Of a stretch of 64,000 nucleotides of DNA, positions 23,674 through 32,036 are shown piece by piece (the stretch's first letter is position 1; the number at the start of each line of letters is the position of its first letter). The position numbers and the translations under genes are program-made. The notes under the pieces were generated by a model. That model was given only the letters and a program-made list of their open reading frames with translations. It was not told where the DNA came from and searched no databases. Source of the DNA: Aeromonas diversa CDC 2478-85 (GTDB lineage: Bacteria; Pseudomonadota; Gammaproteobacteria; Enterobacterales; Aeromonadaceae); NCBI RefSeq assembly GCF_000819805.1, contig NZ_CDCE01000004.1, forward strand, positions 1 to 64,000, read 5' to 3'.

Positions 23674-23991
23674 ATGAGCCAGTTCGATGAGATGAATCGT
23701 CACGCTGAAACGGCTGCCGCCCTGCTCAAGGCCCTGGCCCATCCCGAGCGTCTGCTGGTGCTGTGCCAGCTGCTCGAGGGGGAGAAGGGGGTCGGTGAGT
23801 TGCTCGCCCACAGCCGTCTCGGCCAGTCTGCCTTCTCCCAGCAGTTGGCGGTGTTGCGCCGCGGCGGCCTCATCCGCTCGCGCAAGGTGTCCCAACAGAT
23901 CTATTACTCGCTCGCCAGCGAGGCGGTGAGCGATGTGCTGGCTGCGTTGGCGCGCCACTTCTGTCACGTTGAGGAGAACACGCATGATTGA
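23674..23991 (+). CDS. ArsR-family persulfide-sensing repressor (YgaV/BigR type)
   Basis: The 105-residue winged-helix protein has KALAHPERLLVLCQLLEGE, SQSAFSQQLAVLRRGGLI-like recognition helix (QSAFSQQLAVLRRGGLIRSR) and QQIYYSLAS. It lacks the CxC metal site of ArsR. Instead it has C31 and C97, 66 residues apart, the same spacing as Cys42 and Cys108 of Xylella BigR, which form a disulfide or polysulfide link in response to sulfide or persulfide. It is divergent from the YgaP-like gene and overlaps pmpA by eight bases, so it leads the long export operon that it probably represses. Confidence 0.85.
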   Translation: MSQFDEMNRHAETAAALLKALAHPERLLVLCQLLEGEKGVGELLAHSRLGQSAFSQQLAVLRRGGLIRSRKVSQQIYYSLASEAVSDVLAALARHFCHVEENTHD

Positions 23992-24397
23992 GACCCAATG
24001 GCTGCTGTCCCTGCTGGGCGGGGCCCTGGTGGGCAGCGCCGCCCTGCTCCTGCTGCTGGTGAACGGCCGTATTGCCGGGATAAGCGGCATCCTGGCCGGC
24101 GCCCTGCAAAGCCGCCCCTCCTGGCGCTGGGTGTTCCTGCTGGGGCTTGGGCTCGGCGCCTGGCTCGCCTTCATCCTGGGCTGGGCCAGCCTGCCCGCCT
24201 TCGATGCCCTGCCGTCCTGGCCCTGGGTCGTGAGTGCCGGGCTTCTGGTCGGGGTCGGCACCCGGCTCGGCAACGGCTGCACCAGTGGTCACGGCATCTG
24301 CGGCATGGGCCGGCTGTCGCTGCGCTCCCTGGTCGCGACCCTGACCTTCATGGCCAGCGGCATCGTCACCGTCTTCGTCACCCATCACCTCTGGTAA
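23984..24397 (+). CDS. YeeE/YedE-family sulfur-compound transporter half, PmpA-like
   Basis: The 137-residue membrane protein has four helices and the family motif GVGTRLGNGCTSGHGICGMG with cysteines at about residues 93 and 101. YeeE/YedE proteins import thiosulfate or related sulfane-sulfur compounds through a cysteine path. It is split into two small genes (PmpA/PmpB type), often found beside BigR-type regulators. The start at 23984 overlaps the regulator stop by eight bases. The next gene follows after 9 bp. Confidence 0.85.
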   Translation: MIETQWLLSLLGGALVGSAALLLLLVNGRIAGISGILAGALQSRPSWRWVFLLGLGLGAWLAFILGWASLPAFDALPSWPWVVSAGLLVGVGTRLGNGCTSGHGICGMGRLSLRSLVATLTFMASGIVTVFVTHHLW

Positions 24398-24406
24398 GGA
24401 GCGCCC

Positions 24407-24841
24407 ATGCTACTGTTTGTCGCCCTGCTCTCGGGCACCCTGTTTGGTCTCGGTCTCGCCGTCTCGGGCATGGTGGACCCGGCTCGGGTCACCGGTTTTC
24501 TCGACCTGGCCGGCGCCTGGGATCCTAGCCTGGGTTTCGTGATGGGCGGGGCCCTGGCGGTCTTCCTGCCGGGTTACCTGCTGCTGGTGCGCCCGCGGCG
24601 CCAGAGCCTGCTCGGGGCTCCCTTACCCCAGGTCCCCCTGGCTCGGATTGACGCTCGCCTGCTTGGCGGCTCGGCTCTGTTCGGGGTAGGCTGGGGCATG
24701 GTGGGGATTTGTCCGGGGCCTGGTATCAGCCTGTTGGCCAGCGGGCAGCCGCTCATCGTGCTGTTCGTGGCAGCCATGGGGGCCGGTCTGCTGCTGGTGG
24801 ACAGGCTACTACTACCGCGTTGGCTGGCGCTGCGCGCCTGA
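24407..24841 (+). CDS. YeeE/YedE-family sulfur-compound transporter half, PmpB-like
   Basis: The 144-residue partner of the preceding gene has LSGTLFGLGLAVSGMVDPAR at the N-terminus and GVGWGMVGICPGPGISLLASG near residue 90, with a conserved cysteine in the CPGPG loop. Together the two halves should form one transporter unit. AAGGAG lies seven bases before the ATG. A 24-bp gap leads to an RND adaptor, so transcription likely continues into the export genes. Confidence 0.85.
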   Translation: MLLFVALLSGTLFGLGLAVSGMVDPARVTGFLDLAGAWDPSLGFVMGGALAVFLPGYLLLVRPRRQSLLGAPLPQVPLARIDARLLGGSALFGVGWGMVGICPGPGISLLASGQPLIVLFVAAMGAGLLLVDRLLLPRWLALRA

Positions 24842-24865
24842 CGCACTCGCACAGGGAGGTGAACC

Positions 24866-25879
24866 ATGAGGATGGTAATGGGTAGTCTGCTGCTGGGGGC
24901 TCTGCTGCTGGGCGGTCAGGCCCGGGCGGACGAGATGGTGACCCTGCAGGCCGAGTCGGTGGCGCGTTGGCTCACCCTGGATGGTCGGGTTGAACCCATC
25001 AATCAGGGTACGGTAGCCGCTCAGACCAGTGGCCGCGTCGTGCGTATGCTGGTGGACGTCAACGATCGGGTCGAGGCCGGGGCACCGCTGCTGGAGATCA
25101 GCGGCAACGAGCAGTCGGCCGCGGTGGCCGGGGCCAACGCCCGGTTGGCGCGTGCCCAGGCCCAGCAGAGCGAAGCCGATCGCCAGCTCACCCGCTTTCA
25201 GGCCCTCTCGGTCAAGGGCGTGGTGACCCGCTCCCAGCTCGACAACGCTCAGGCCGCCGCCCTGGCGGCTCGGGCCGAAGTAAAGGCGGCCGAGGCGGCC
25301 CTGGTTCAGGCGCGCGAGGCCTTTGGTTATACCCGGATCCTGGCCCCCTATGCCGGCGTGGTCACCGCCCGCCACGTGGAGCTGGGAGAGACGGTCGCCC
25401 CCGGCACGCCGCTGCTCTCCGGCCTCTCCCTCGATGCCCTGCGGGTCGAGTGTGAACTCCCCCAGTCGGCCCTCGGCCGCGCCAGCCTGGAGGCCAGCGC
25501 CATCGAGGTCTTGTCGCCGGAGGGGGCCGTGCGGCCGCTGCGCGTCAAGCGTTTCGACTATGCCGATCCCCAGAGCCATACCTTCCATCTTCGTCTCGAC
25601 CTGCCCGAGCACCTGCCTGGGGTGCTGCCCGGCATGTGGCTCAAGGTACGGGTGCGTTTGGACGAGCGCAGCACCTTGATGATCCCCGCTACGGCCCTGC
25701 TGCGTCAGGGGGAGCTCAGCGCCGTCTACCTGCGCCATGGTGAGGCGTGGGCCCTTACCCCGGTGCGGGTCGGTGAGAGTGCCGGAGAGCGCGTCGAGAT
25801 CCTGGCCGGTCTCAAGGCCGGCGATCGCATCGCCACCGACGCCTGGGCTCGGGTGCGGGAGGGCGAACATGAGCAGTGA
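24866..25879 (+). CDS. RND efflux periplasmic adaptor
   Basis: The 337-residue protein has a cleavable signal (LLLGALLLGGQARA, then DE), a barrel-sandwich hybrid whose halves are VAAQTSGRVVRMLVDVNDRV and GYTRILAPYAGVVTARHVEL, and a helical hairpin between them (ANARLARAQAQQSEADRQL to AEAALVQAREAF). It would link the RND pump encoded next to an outer-membrane channel of the TolC type; no such channel gene is present nearby. Its 3' end overlaps the pump gene by 11 bp. Substrate unknown. Confidence 0.88.
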   Translation: MRMVMGSLLLGALLLGGQARADEMVTLQAESVARWLTLDGRVEPINQGTVAAQTSGRVVRMLVDVNDRVEAGAPLLEISGNEQSAAVAGANARLARAQAQQSEADRQLTRFQALSVKGVVTRSQLDNAQAAALAARAEVKAAEAALVQAREAFGYTRILAPYAGVVTARHVELGETVAPGTPLLSGLSLDALRVECELPQSALGRASLEASAIEVLSPEGAVRPLRVKRFDYADPQSHTFHLRLDLPEHLPGVLPGMWLKVRVRLDERSTLMIPATALLRQGELSAVYLRHGEAWALTPVRVGESAGERVEILAGLKAGDRIATDAWARVREGEHEQ

Positions 25880-28800
25880 TCAGCCCCTCGGCATCGCCGG
25901 CCGCCTCGCCGCTACCTTCCAGGGCAGTGCCATCACGCCGCTGCTGGCCTTGGTGGCCCTGCTGCTCGGCCTGTTCGCCGTCATGGTGACGCCGAAAGAG
26001 GAAGAGCCGCAGATCGACGTCACCTTCGCCGACGTCTACATCCCTTATCCGGGGGCCAGCCCGCGCGAGGTGGAAAACCTGGTCACCACCCCGGCCGAGC
26101 AGGTGATCTCCCAGCTGGCCGGCATCGACACCCTCTACTCGTTCTCCCAGCCCGACGGCGCCCTCATCGTCGTGGTGTTCAAGGTGGGGGTGAAGCGGGA
26201 GCAGGCCATCGTCGATCTCTACAACCAGCTTTACGCCAACAAGGATTGGCTTCCCGCCGGTCTCGGTGTGGGGGAGCCCCTCATCAAGCCGCGCGGCATC
26301 GATGACGTGCCCATCGTCAGCCTCACCCTGTGGAGCAAGAGCCTGGGCGCCGCTGCCCTGACTCGCGCCGCCCACGAGCTCGAGACCGAGCTCAAGCGCC
26401 TGCCGGGTACCCGTGACATCACCACCCTGGGCGGGCACGACGAGGTGCTGAACGTGACCCTGGACCCCGCCGCCCTGGCGGCCCATGGCCTGACGGTGCA
26501 GGAGTTGAGCCAGCGGCTCGGCGCCGCCAACCGGGTCGGGCCACTGGCCGCCATCACCCAGGAGAACCGGGAGTTGAAGGTGCAGGCGGGCAGCTTCCTG
26601 CATACGCCCGAGGAGGTCGAGCAACTGGTGGTCGGGGTCAGGGATGGCAATCCCATCTATCTGGGCGAGGTGGCGCAGGTACGCCTCGGTGCTGCCCAGC
26701 CGACCCGCTTCGCCTGGTTCGGCACGCCCCAGAGCGGCCCCCATCCGGCGGTGACCATCGCCATCGGCAAGCAGCCGGGGCAGAACGCGGTGGCGGTGGC
26801 CAAGCAGATCGAAGCGCGGGTGGCGGCGCTGAAAAACCGCCTGCTGCCGAGCGAGATCGAGGTCAGCATCACCCGCGACTACGGGATGACCGCCGCCGAC
26901 AAGTCGAACACCCTGATCGGCAAGCTCATCTTCGCCACCGCGGCCGTGGTGCTGCTGGTGGTGGTCAGCATGGGTTGGCGCGAGGCTCTGGTGGTGGGGC
27001 TGGCGATTGTGATCACCCTGCTGCTCACCCTGTTTGCCTCCTGGGGCTGGGGTTTTACCCTCAACCGGGTGTCGCTGTTTGCCCTCATCTTCTCCATCGG
27101 CATTTTGGTCGATGACGCCATCGTGGTGGTGGAGAACATTCACCGTCACCGGGCGCTCTCCCCGCGCCCCTTGAGTGAGCTTATCCCGGGGGCGGTGGAC
27201 GAGGTGGGGGGGCCGACCATACTCGCCACCCTCACCGTCATCGCCGCCCTGCTGCCGATGGCGTTTGTCAGCGGCCTGATGGGCCCCTACATGAGCCCCA
27301 TCCCCATCAACGCCAGCATGGGAATGCTGCTCTCCCTGCTGGTGGCCTTCATCTTCTCCCCCTGGCTCGCCGGCCACCTGCTGGGCAGCAAGGTCCATCT
27401 GGTGCCGGGAGCGGCCACGGGGAGTCTGTTCGAGCGGCTGATGTCGCCCTTTCTCATCGGAGCGGGGGCGAAGCGGGCGCGGCGCCTGTTGTGGCTCGCC
27501 GTGATCCTGCTGGTGGGGGCCGCGGCCAGCCTGCCGGCAATCCAGTGGGTGGTGCTCAAGATGCTCCCCTTCGACAACAAGTCCGAATTCCAGCTGGTGC
27601 TCGACATGCCCGAGGGGACCAGCCTGGAGCAGACCCAGCGCACCCTGATGGCGCTTGGCAGCGAGCTTGGTAAGGTGCCCGAGGTGAAGGACTACCAGAT
27701 CTACGCCGGCACCGCTGCCCCCATCAACTTCAACGGCCTGGTGCGCCACTACTTCGTGCGTGGCGGCGCCAACGTGGGAGACATCCAGGTCAACCTGGTG
27801 GACAAGCACGCGCGCAGTCGCAGCAGCCACGCCATCGCCCGCGCCCTGCGGGAGCCATTGCAGGCCATCGCTCGCGCCGAGGGGGGGAATCTCAAGGTGG
27901 TGGAGGTGCCGCCCGGCCCGCCGGTCTGGTCCCCCATACTGGCCGAGGTGTATGGCCCGACCGAGATGGCGCGCGCCCGCGGCGCCGAGCAGGTGATGAC
28001 GGCCCTGCGCGAGACGCCGGATGTGGCCGACATCGATCTCTATCGCCCCGATGACCAGCCCCTGTGGCACCTTTGGGTCGATCGCAACAAGGCGGCTCGG
28101 CTTGGGGTCGACGTGAGCGAGGTGGTGGCCACCCTGGCCGCCGGGGTCGGGGATGCGGACGTCACCTGGTTGCACCGGGAAGAGGCCAAGTACCCGGTGC
28201 CGGTGCGCCTCACCCTGAGCCAGGCCGACCGGGTCGATCTCACCGGTGTGCTGGCCCTCAAGGTGCGTGGGGCGTCAGGGGCGCTCATTCCCCTCTCCGA
28301 GCTGGTCGAGCGGCGGGACGAAACCCTGCCCCCCTATATCACCCACAAGAACATGTTGCCCATGGTGATGGTGGTGGCCGACATGGCCGGCCCTCTCGAC
28401 AGCCCACTCTACGGCATGGTGGAGGCGGGCAGCCGCATCGACCTGCCCCAGTACTATGTGCGCCAGCCCAGGGCGCCGGGCGAAGTGGGTCTGCTCTGGG
28501 ACGGGGAGTGGAAGGTGACCTACGAGACCTTCCGCGACATGGGGATCGCCTACGCCATCGGCATGGTACTCATCTACCTGCTGGTGGTAGCCCAGTTCCG
28601 CTCCTACCTGGTGCCCCTCATCATCATGGCGCCGATCCCGCTCACCCTGATAGGCGTCATGCCGGGCCACGCCCTGCTCGGCGCCCAGTTCACCGCTACC
28701 TCGATGATCGGCATGATAGCGCTGGCCGGCATCATAGTGCGCAACAGCATACTGCTGGTGGACTTCATCGAGCTGGAGCGGGCCCAGGGCACCCCCTTCG

Positions 28801-29009
28801 AGCAGGCGGTGATCCGCGCCGCCCAGGTGCGCGCCAAGCCTATCTTGCTGACGGCGCTGGCGGCCATGATAGGCGCCCTGTTTATCCTGGATGACCCCAT
28901 CTTCAACGGGCTGGCCATTTCCCTCATCTTCGGGATCCTGGTCTCGACCCTGTTGACCCTGGTGGTGATACCCTTGCTCTATTACGCCCTGCTCGCGCGC
29001 CGGGGCTGA
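25869..29009 (+). CDS. RND-family efflux pump (AcrB/HAE-like)
   Basis: The 1046-residue protein has the twelve-helix RND layout with two large periplasmic loops. The proton-relay aspartates are in TM4 (GILVDDAIVVVENIHRHR); in TM10 the usual lysine is an arginine (LAGIIVRNSILLVDFIEL). The porter domain begins ADVYIPYPGASPREVENLV. It starts at the ATG at 25869 inside the adaptor gene. It differs clearly from the second pump at 51832-54945, whose TM10 motif keeps lysine. In this setting, behind a persulfide-type repressor and sulfur transporters, its substrate may be a reactive sulfur product or thiol adduct, but that is inference. Confidence 0.92.
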   Translation: MSSDQPLGIAGRLAATFQGSAITPLLALVALLLGLFAVMVTPKEEEPQIDVTFADVYIPYPGASPREVENLVTTPAEQVISQLAGIDTLYSFSQPDGALIVVVFKVGVKREQAIVDLYNQLYANKDWLPAGLGVGEPLIKPRGIDDVPIVSLTLWSKSLGAAALTRAAHELETELKRLPGTRDITTLGGHDEVLNVTLDPAALAAHGLTVQELSQRLGAANRVGPLAAITQENRELKVQAGSFLHTPEEVEQLVVGVRDGNPIYLGEVAQVRLGAAQPTRFAWFGTPQSGPHPAVTIAIGKQPGQNAVAVAKQIEARVAALKNRLLPSEIEVSITRDYGMTAADKSNTLIGKLIFATAAVVLLVVVSMGWREALVVGLAIVITLLLTLFASWGWGFTLNRVSLFALIFSIGILVDDAIVVVENIHRHRALSPRPLSELIPGAVDEVGGPTILATLTVIAALLPMAFVSGLMGPYMSPIPINASMGMLLSLLVAFIFSPWLAGHLLGSKVHLVPGAATGSLFERLMSPFLIGAGAKRARRLLWLAVILLVGAAASLPAIQWVVLKMLPFDNKSEFQLVLDMPEGTSLEQTQRTLMALGSELGKVPEVKDYQIYAGTAAPINFNGLVRHYFVRGGANVGDIQVNLVDKHARSRSSHAIARALREPLQAIARAEGGNLKVVEVPPGPPVWSPILAEVYGPTEMARARGAEQVMTALRETPDVADIDLYRPDDQPLWHLWVDRNKAARLGVDVSEVVATLAAGVGDADVTWLHREEAKYPVPVRLTLSQADRVDLTGVLALKVRGASGALIPLSELVERRDETLPPYITHKNMLPMVMVVADMAGPLDSPLYGMVEAGSRIDLPQYYVRQPRAPGEVGLLWDGEWKVTYETFRDMGIAYAIGMVLIYLLVVAQFRSYLVPLIIMAPIPLTLIGVMPGHALLGAQFTATSMIGMIALAGIIVRNSILLVDFIELERAQGTPFEQAVIRAAQVRAKPILLTALAAMIGALFILDDPIFNGLAISLIFGILVSTLLTLVVIPLLYYALLARRG

Positions 29010-29036
29010 CGGCGCGCCCCGGATGGGGAAACAGCC

Positions 29037-30167
29037 ATGAGAAAATTGTGGTGGGGAGGCGGGGCCGCCGTGCTGGCGACCCTCGCCCTGGCCTGGTGGC
29101 TGCGCCCGGTGACGACGCCCGTCCCACTGGTGAGCGTGGAGCGCGGCGAGGTGCGCGTCACCGTCGTCAACACCCGGGCCGGCACCATCAAGTCGTGCCG
29201 CCGCTCCGGCCTGAGCCTGCCGGGCGGCGGCGTGGTGAGCGAGCTCGCGGTGCAGGCGGGGGACAGGGTCAAGCAGGGGCAGCGGTTGCTGCGCCTGTGG
29301 AGTGGCGATCTCGAGGCCGAGCTCGCCCGCGCCCGTGCCCAGGCCATCCTGGGGCGTACCGAGCGCACGCGCAGCTGCACCGAGGCCGAATTCTACCGGC
29401 GCGAGGCGGCGCGCCTGGCCACCCTGCTGGCCAAGAACCTCACCTCTCGCACTCTGGCCGAGCAGGCCCAGAACCTGGCCGACAGCCGCCGCCTCGCCTG
29501 CGAGGCCGCGAGCGATCAGCTGGGGGTGGACGCCGCCCAGGTGGCGCAGGTCGAGGCGCGCCTGACCGAGCGCACCCTGCTCGCCCCCTTCGACGGGGTG
29601 GTGGCCGAGGTCAACAGCAAGCTCGGCGAATACATGACTCCCTCGCCCCCCGGGGTTGCCATGCCCCCCGTCATCGATCTCATCGACGATACCTGCCTCT
29701 ACGTCTCCGCCCCCATCGACGAGGTGGACGCCGCCCGCCTGCGCCTCGGCCAGCCAGCCCGGGTGCTGCTCGACGCCATGCCAGGGCGCGAGCTGGCAGC
29801 CAGGATCACCCGCATCGCCCCCTATGTGAAGGAGCTCGAGAAGCAGGCCCGCACCGTGGAGGTGGAGGCGGCCCTCGAGGAGTTGCCCGGTGACGCCCCC
29901 CTGCTGGTGGGCTACAGCGCCGATCTCGAGGTGACCACGGGGCGCGCCACCAGGACCCTGCGCATCCCCGCCAGCGCCCGGGCCGAGGATGGCAGCGTGC
30001 TGCGTTTGGAAGGGGATCGCCTGGTGCGCCTCACCCCGGGCTGGGGGCTCGAGAGCTGGAACTGGGTTGAGGTGACCTCGGGCCTCGCCGAGGGGGACAG
30101 GCTCGCCGCCCAGCCGGCTCTCATCAAGGGGGAGGGGCCCTACCGACCCGAGGACGCCCATGAGTGA
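29037..30167 (+). CDS. HlyD/MacA-like membrane-anchored adaptor with unusual cysteines
   Basis: The 376-residue protein has an N-terminal membrane anchor (AAVLATLALAWWL), lipoyl halves LSLPGGGVVSELAVQAGDRV and RTLLAPFDGVVAEVNSKLGE, a helical hairpin at about residues 91-178 with its tip near LAKNLTS, and a beta-barrel domain. It carries four cysteines, C54, C114, C155 and C220; C114 and C155 are nearly equidistant from the hairpin tip and could face each other. It overlaps the ATPase gene by eight bases, so it is the adaptor for the ABC exporter that follows. Confidence 0.87.
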   Translation: MRKLWWGGGAAVLATLALAWWLRPVTTPVPLVSVERGEVRVTVVNTRAGTIKSCRRSGLSLPGGGVVSELAVQAGDRVKQGQRLLRLWSGDLEAELARARAQAILGRTERTRSCTEAEFYRREAARLATLLAKNLTSRTLAEQAQNLADSRRLACEAASDQLGVDAAQVAQVEARLTERTLLAPFDGVVAEVNSKLGEYMTPSPPGVAMPPVIDLIDDTCLYVSAPIDEVDAARLRLGQPARVLLDAMPGRELAARITRIAPYVKELEKQARTVEVEAALEELPGDAPLLVGYSADLEVTTGRATRTLRIPASARAEDGSVLRLEGDRLVRLTPGWGLESWNWVEVTSGLAEGDRLAAQPALIKGEGPYRPEDAHE

Positions 30168-30840
30168 GCTCATTCGTCTCGAGGGGGTGTGCCGGCGCTT
30201 CAATCTGGGGGGCAGCGAGGTGCTGGCCCTCAATGGGGTGAGCCTCGCCATCGAGGCGGGGGAGTACCTGGCGGTGATGGGCCCCTCGGGCTCGGGCAAG
30301 TCGACCCTGCTCAACGTGCTGGGGTTGCTGGATCGGCCCGACGAGGGGGAGTACTGGCTCGAGGGGGCGCGCACCGCCCGCCTGGCGGAGCCCGATCTCG
30401 CCCGCCTGCGCGGCCAGGCCATCGGCTTCGTGTTCCAGTCGTTCCATCTGGTGCCGCGCCTCACAGCCTTCGAGAACGTGGCTCTGCCCCTGATGCTGGC
30501 CGGGATGGCCTCTGCCGAGCGCACGGCCCGGGTGGCGGCCCTGCTCGCCGAGCTCGGGCTCTCCGCGCGCGCCGACCACAGACCCGCCGAACTCTCCGGC
30601 GGCCAGCGCCAGCGGGTGGCCATCGCCCGCGCCATGGTGACCCAGCCGCGCCTGCTGCTCGCCGACGAGCCCACCGGCAACCTGGATTCCCGCTCAGGGG
30701 AGGAGGTGATCGCCCTGCTCGAGCGTCTCAACCGGGAGCGCGGGGTGACCCTGGTGGTGGTGACCCATGACGAGCGGATCGGGGCGCGGGCGGGACGGCG
30801 CATCCGCATGAACGACGGCAGGCTGGAGCCCCCATGCTAG
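30160..30840 (+). CDS. ABC exporter ATP-binding subunit (MacB/LolD type)
   Basis: The 226-residue ATPase has Walker A GPSGSGKSTLLNVLG near residue 41, the Q loop GFVFQSFHLVPRLTAFENV, signature LSGGQRQRVAIARAM, Walker B LLLADEPTGNLDS and the H loop VVVTHDE. The QSFHLVP/ENV pattern is typical of the MacB, LolD and FtsE group that drives mechanotransmission transporters. It overlaps the HlyD gene upstream and the first permease downstream (by seven bases), showing translational coupling. Confidence 0.93.
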   Translation: MSELIRLEGVCRRFNLGGSEVLALNGVSLAIEAGEYLAVMGPSGSGKSTLLNVLGLLDRPDEGEYWLEGARTARLAEPDLARLRGQAIGFVFQSFHLVPRLTAFENVALPLMLAGMASAERTARVAALLAELGLSARADHRPAELSGGQRQRVAIARAMVTQPRLLLADEPTGNLDSRSGEEVIALLERLNRERGVTLVVVTHDERIGARAGRRIRMNDGRLEPPC

Positions 30841-32036
30841 GGCGCGACGCCATCGCCTTCGCCGCCACCGCCCTGCTGCGCCATCGCGGCCGGGCCCTGA
30901 CCCTGATCGCGGCGGTGAGCCTGAGCGTCGCTTCCGTGCTGCTGCTCACGGCTCTGGGTGAGGGGGCGCGGCGCTATGTGGCGGCGGAGTTTGCCAGCCT
31001 CGGCAAGGATCTGCTGGTGATGTTTCCCGGTCGCAAGGAGACCCGGGGCGGTTTGCCGCCCCTGACCGGCAACAGCCTGCGGGGCATCACTCTGGAGGAC
31101 GTGGACTTTCTCGCCCGGCGCGAACCGGCACTTCGCCTGGTGCCCCTGGTGCTCGGCACCGCCGAGGTGGCCGCCGGCGGGCGGCTGCGCAGCGCCATGG
31201 TGCTCGGCACCCGCAACGGGCTGCGCGAGACCCACGGCCTCTCTCTTACCTCCGGCCGCTGGCTGCCGGCGGGCAGTCCGCCGGTGATCCTGCTCGGTGC
31301 CACGCTTTCGCGCGAGCTGTTCGGCGAGCGGGATCCGGTGGGGCAGTGGGTGCGTCTCGACGGGCGCCGCTACCGGGTGGTGGGGCGCTTTACCAGCCAG
31401 AGCAGCAACCTCGGCATGGATCTCGCCGAGACCGCCCTGATCCCGGTCGAGCGGGCCCTCACCCAGTTCAACACCGAGGTGCTGTTTCGCCTGGTGATCC
31501 AGCCCCTGGCCGGTCAGGGACTGGACGCGCTGACGGCGCGCCTCGAGCGGCTGATGCAGGCGCGCCACGGCACCCTGGACGTGACCCTGGTGCGGCGTGA
31601 CGCCATGCTGGCTGCCTTCTCCTCCATCCTCGCCACCCTGACCCTGGCGGTGGCCGGCATCGGCGCCATCAGCCTGCTGGTGTCGGGCATCATGATGATG
31701 AACCTGGCCCTCATCAGCACCCGCCAGCGCACCGGCGAGATAGGCCTGCTCAAGGCGCTGGGGGCGGACGGTGCCACCATACGCCGGCTGTTTCTGTGGG
31801 AGGCGCTGCTGCTCGCCGGGGGCGGCGGCCTGCTCGGGGTGGCGCTCGGTTACCTGCTGGTGGCGCTGGGTGGCGTGCTCTGGCCCGCCTTCCCCCTGGC
31901 GGTGCCCTGGCAGGCGCCCCTGATAAGCCTGCCGGCGGCGATCGCGGTGGGGCTCTTTTTCAGCTGGCTGCCGGCCAGCCGGGCGGCACGTCAGGAGCCG
32001 GTCGGCAGCCTGCGCAGCGGCCAGTGGGGGGCCTGA
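30834..32036 (+). CDS. MacB-like ABC permease, first copy
   Basis: The 400-residue protein has one N-terminal helix (RALTLIAAVSLSVASVLLLT), a long periplasmic MacB core domain, and three C-terminal helices of the FtsX type (LTLAVAGIGAISLLVSGIMM, LLLAGGGGLLGVALGYLLVA and LISLPAAIAVGLFFSWLP). The cytoplasmic loop STRQRTGEIGLLKALGADG is the FtsX signature that contacts the ATPase. It ends TGATG with the second permease, so the two are probably a heterodimer. Confidence 0.9.
   Translation: MLGRDAIAFAATALLRHRGRALTLIAAVSLSVASVLLLTALGEGARRYVAAEFASLGKDLLVMFPGRKETRGGLPPLTGNSLRGITLEDVDFLARREPALRLVPLVLGTAEVAAGGRLRSAMVLGTRNGLRETHGLSLTSGRWLPAGSPPVILLGATLSRELFGERDPVGQWVRLDGRRYRVVGRFTSQSSNLGMDLAETALIPVERALTQFNTEVLFRLVIQPLAGQGLDALTARLERLMQARHGTLDVTLVRRDAMLAAFSSILATLTLAVAGIGAISLLVSGIMMMNLALISTRQRTGEIGLLKALGADGATIRRLFLWEALLLAGGGGLLGVALGYLLVALGGVLWPAFPLAVPWQAPLISLPAAIAVGLFFSWLPASRAARQEPVGSLRSGQWGA

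Noticed and set aside
25812-30809. Two long frames opposite the RND and HlyD genes
   Set aside because: Same cause: GC-rich codons leave few antisense stops. The plus-strand genes have clear domains.
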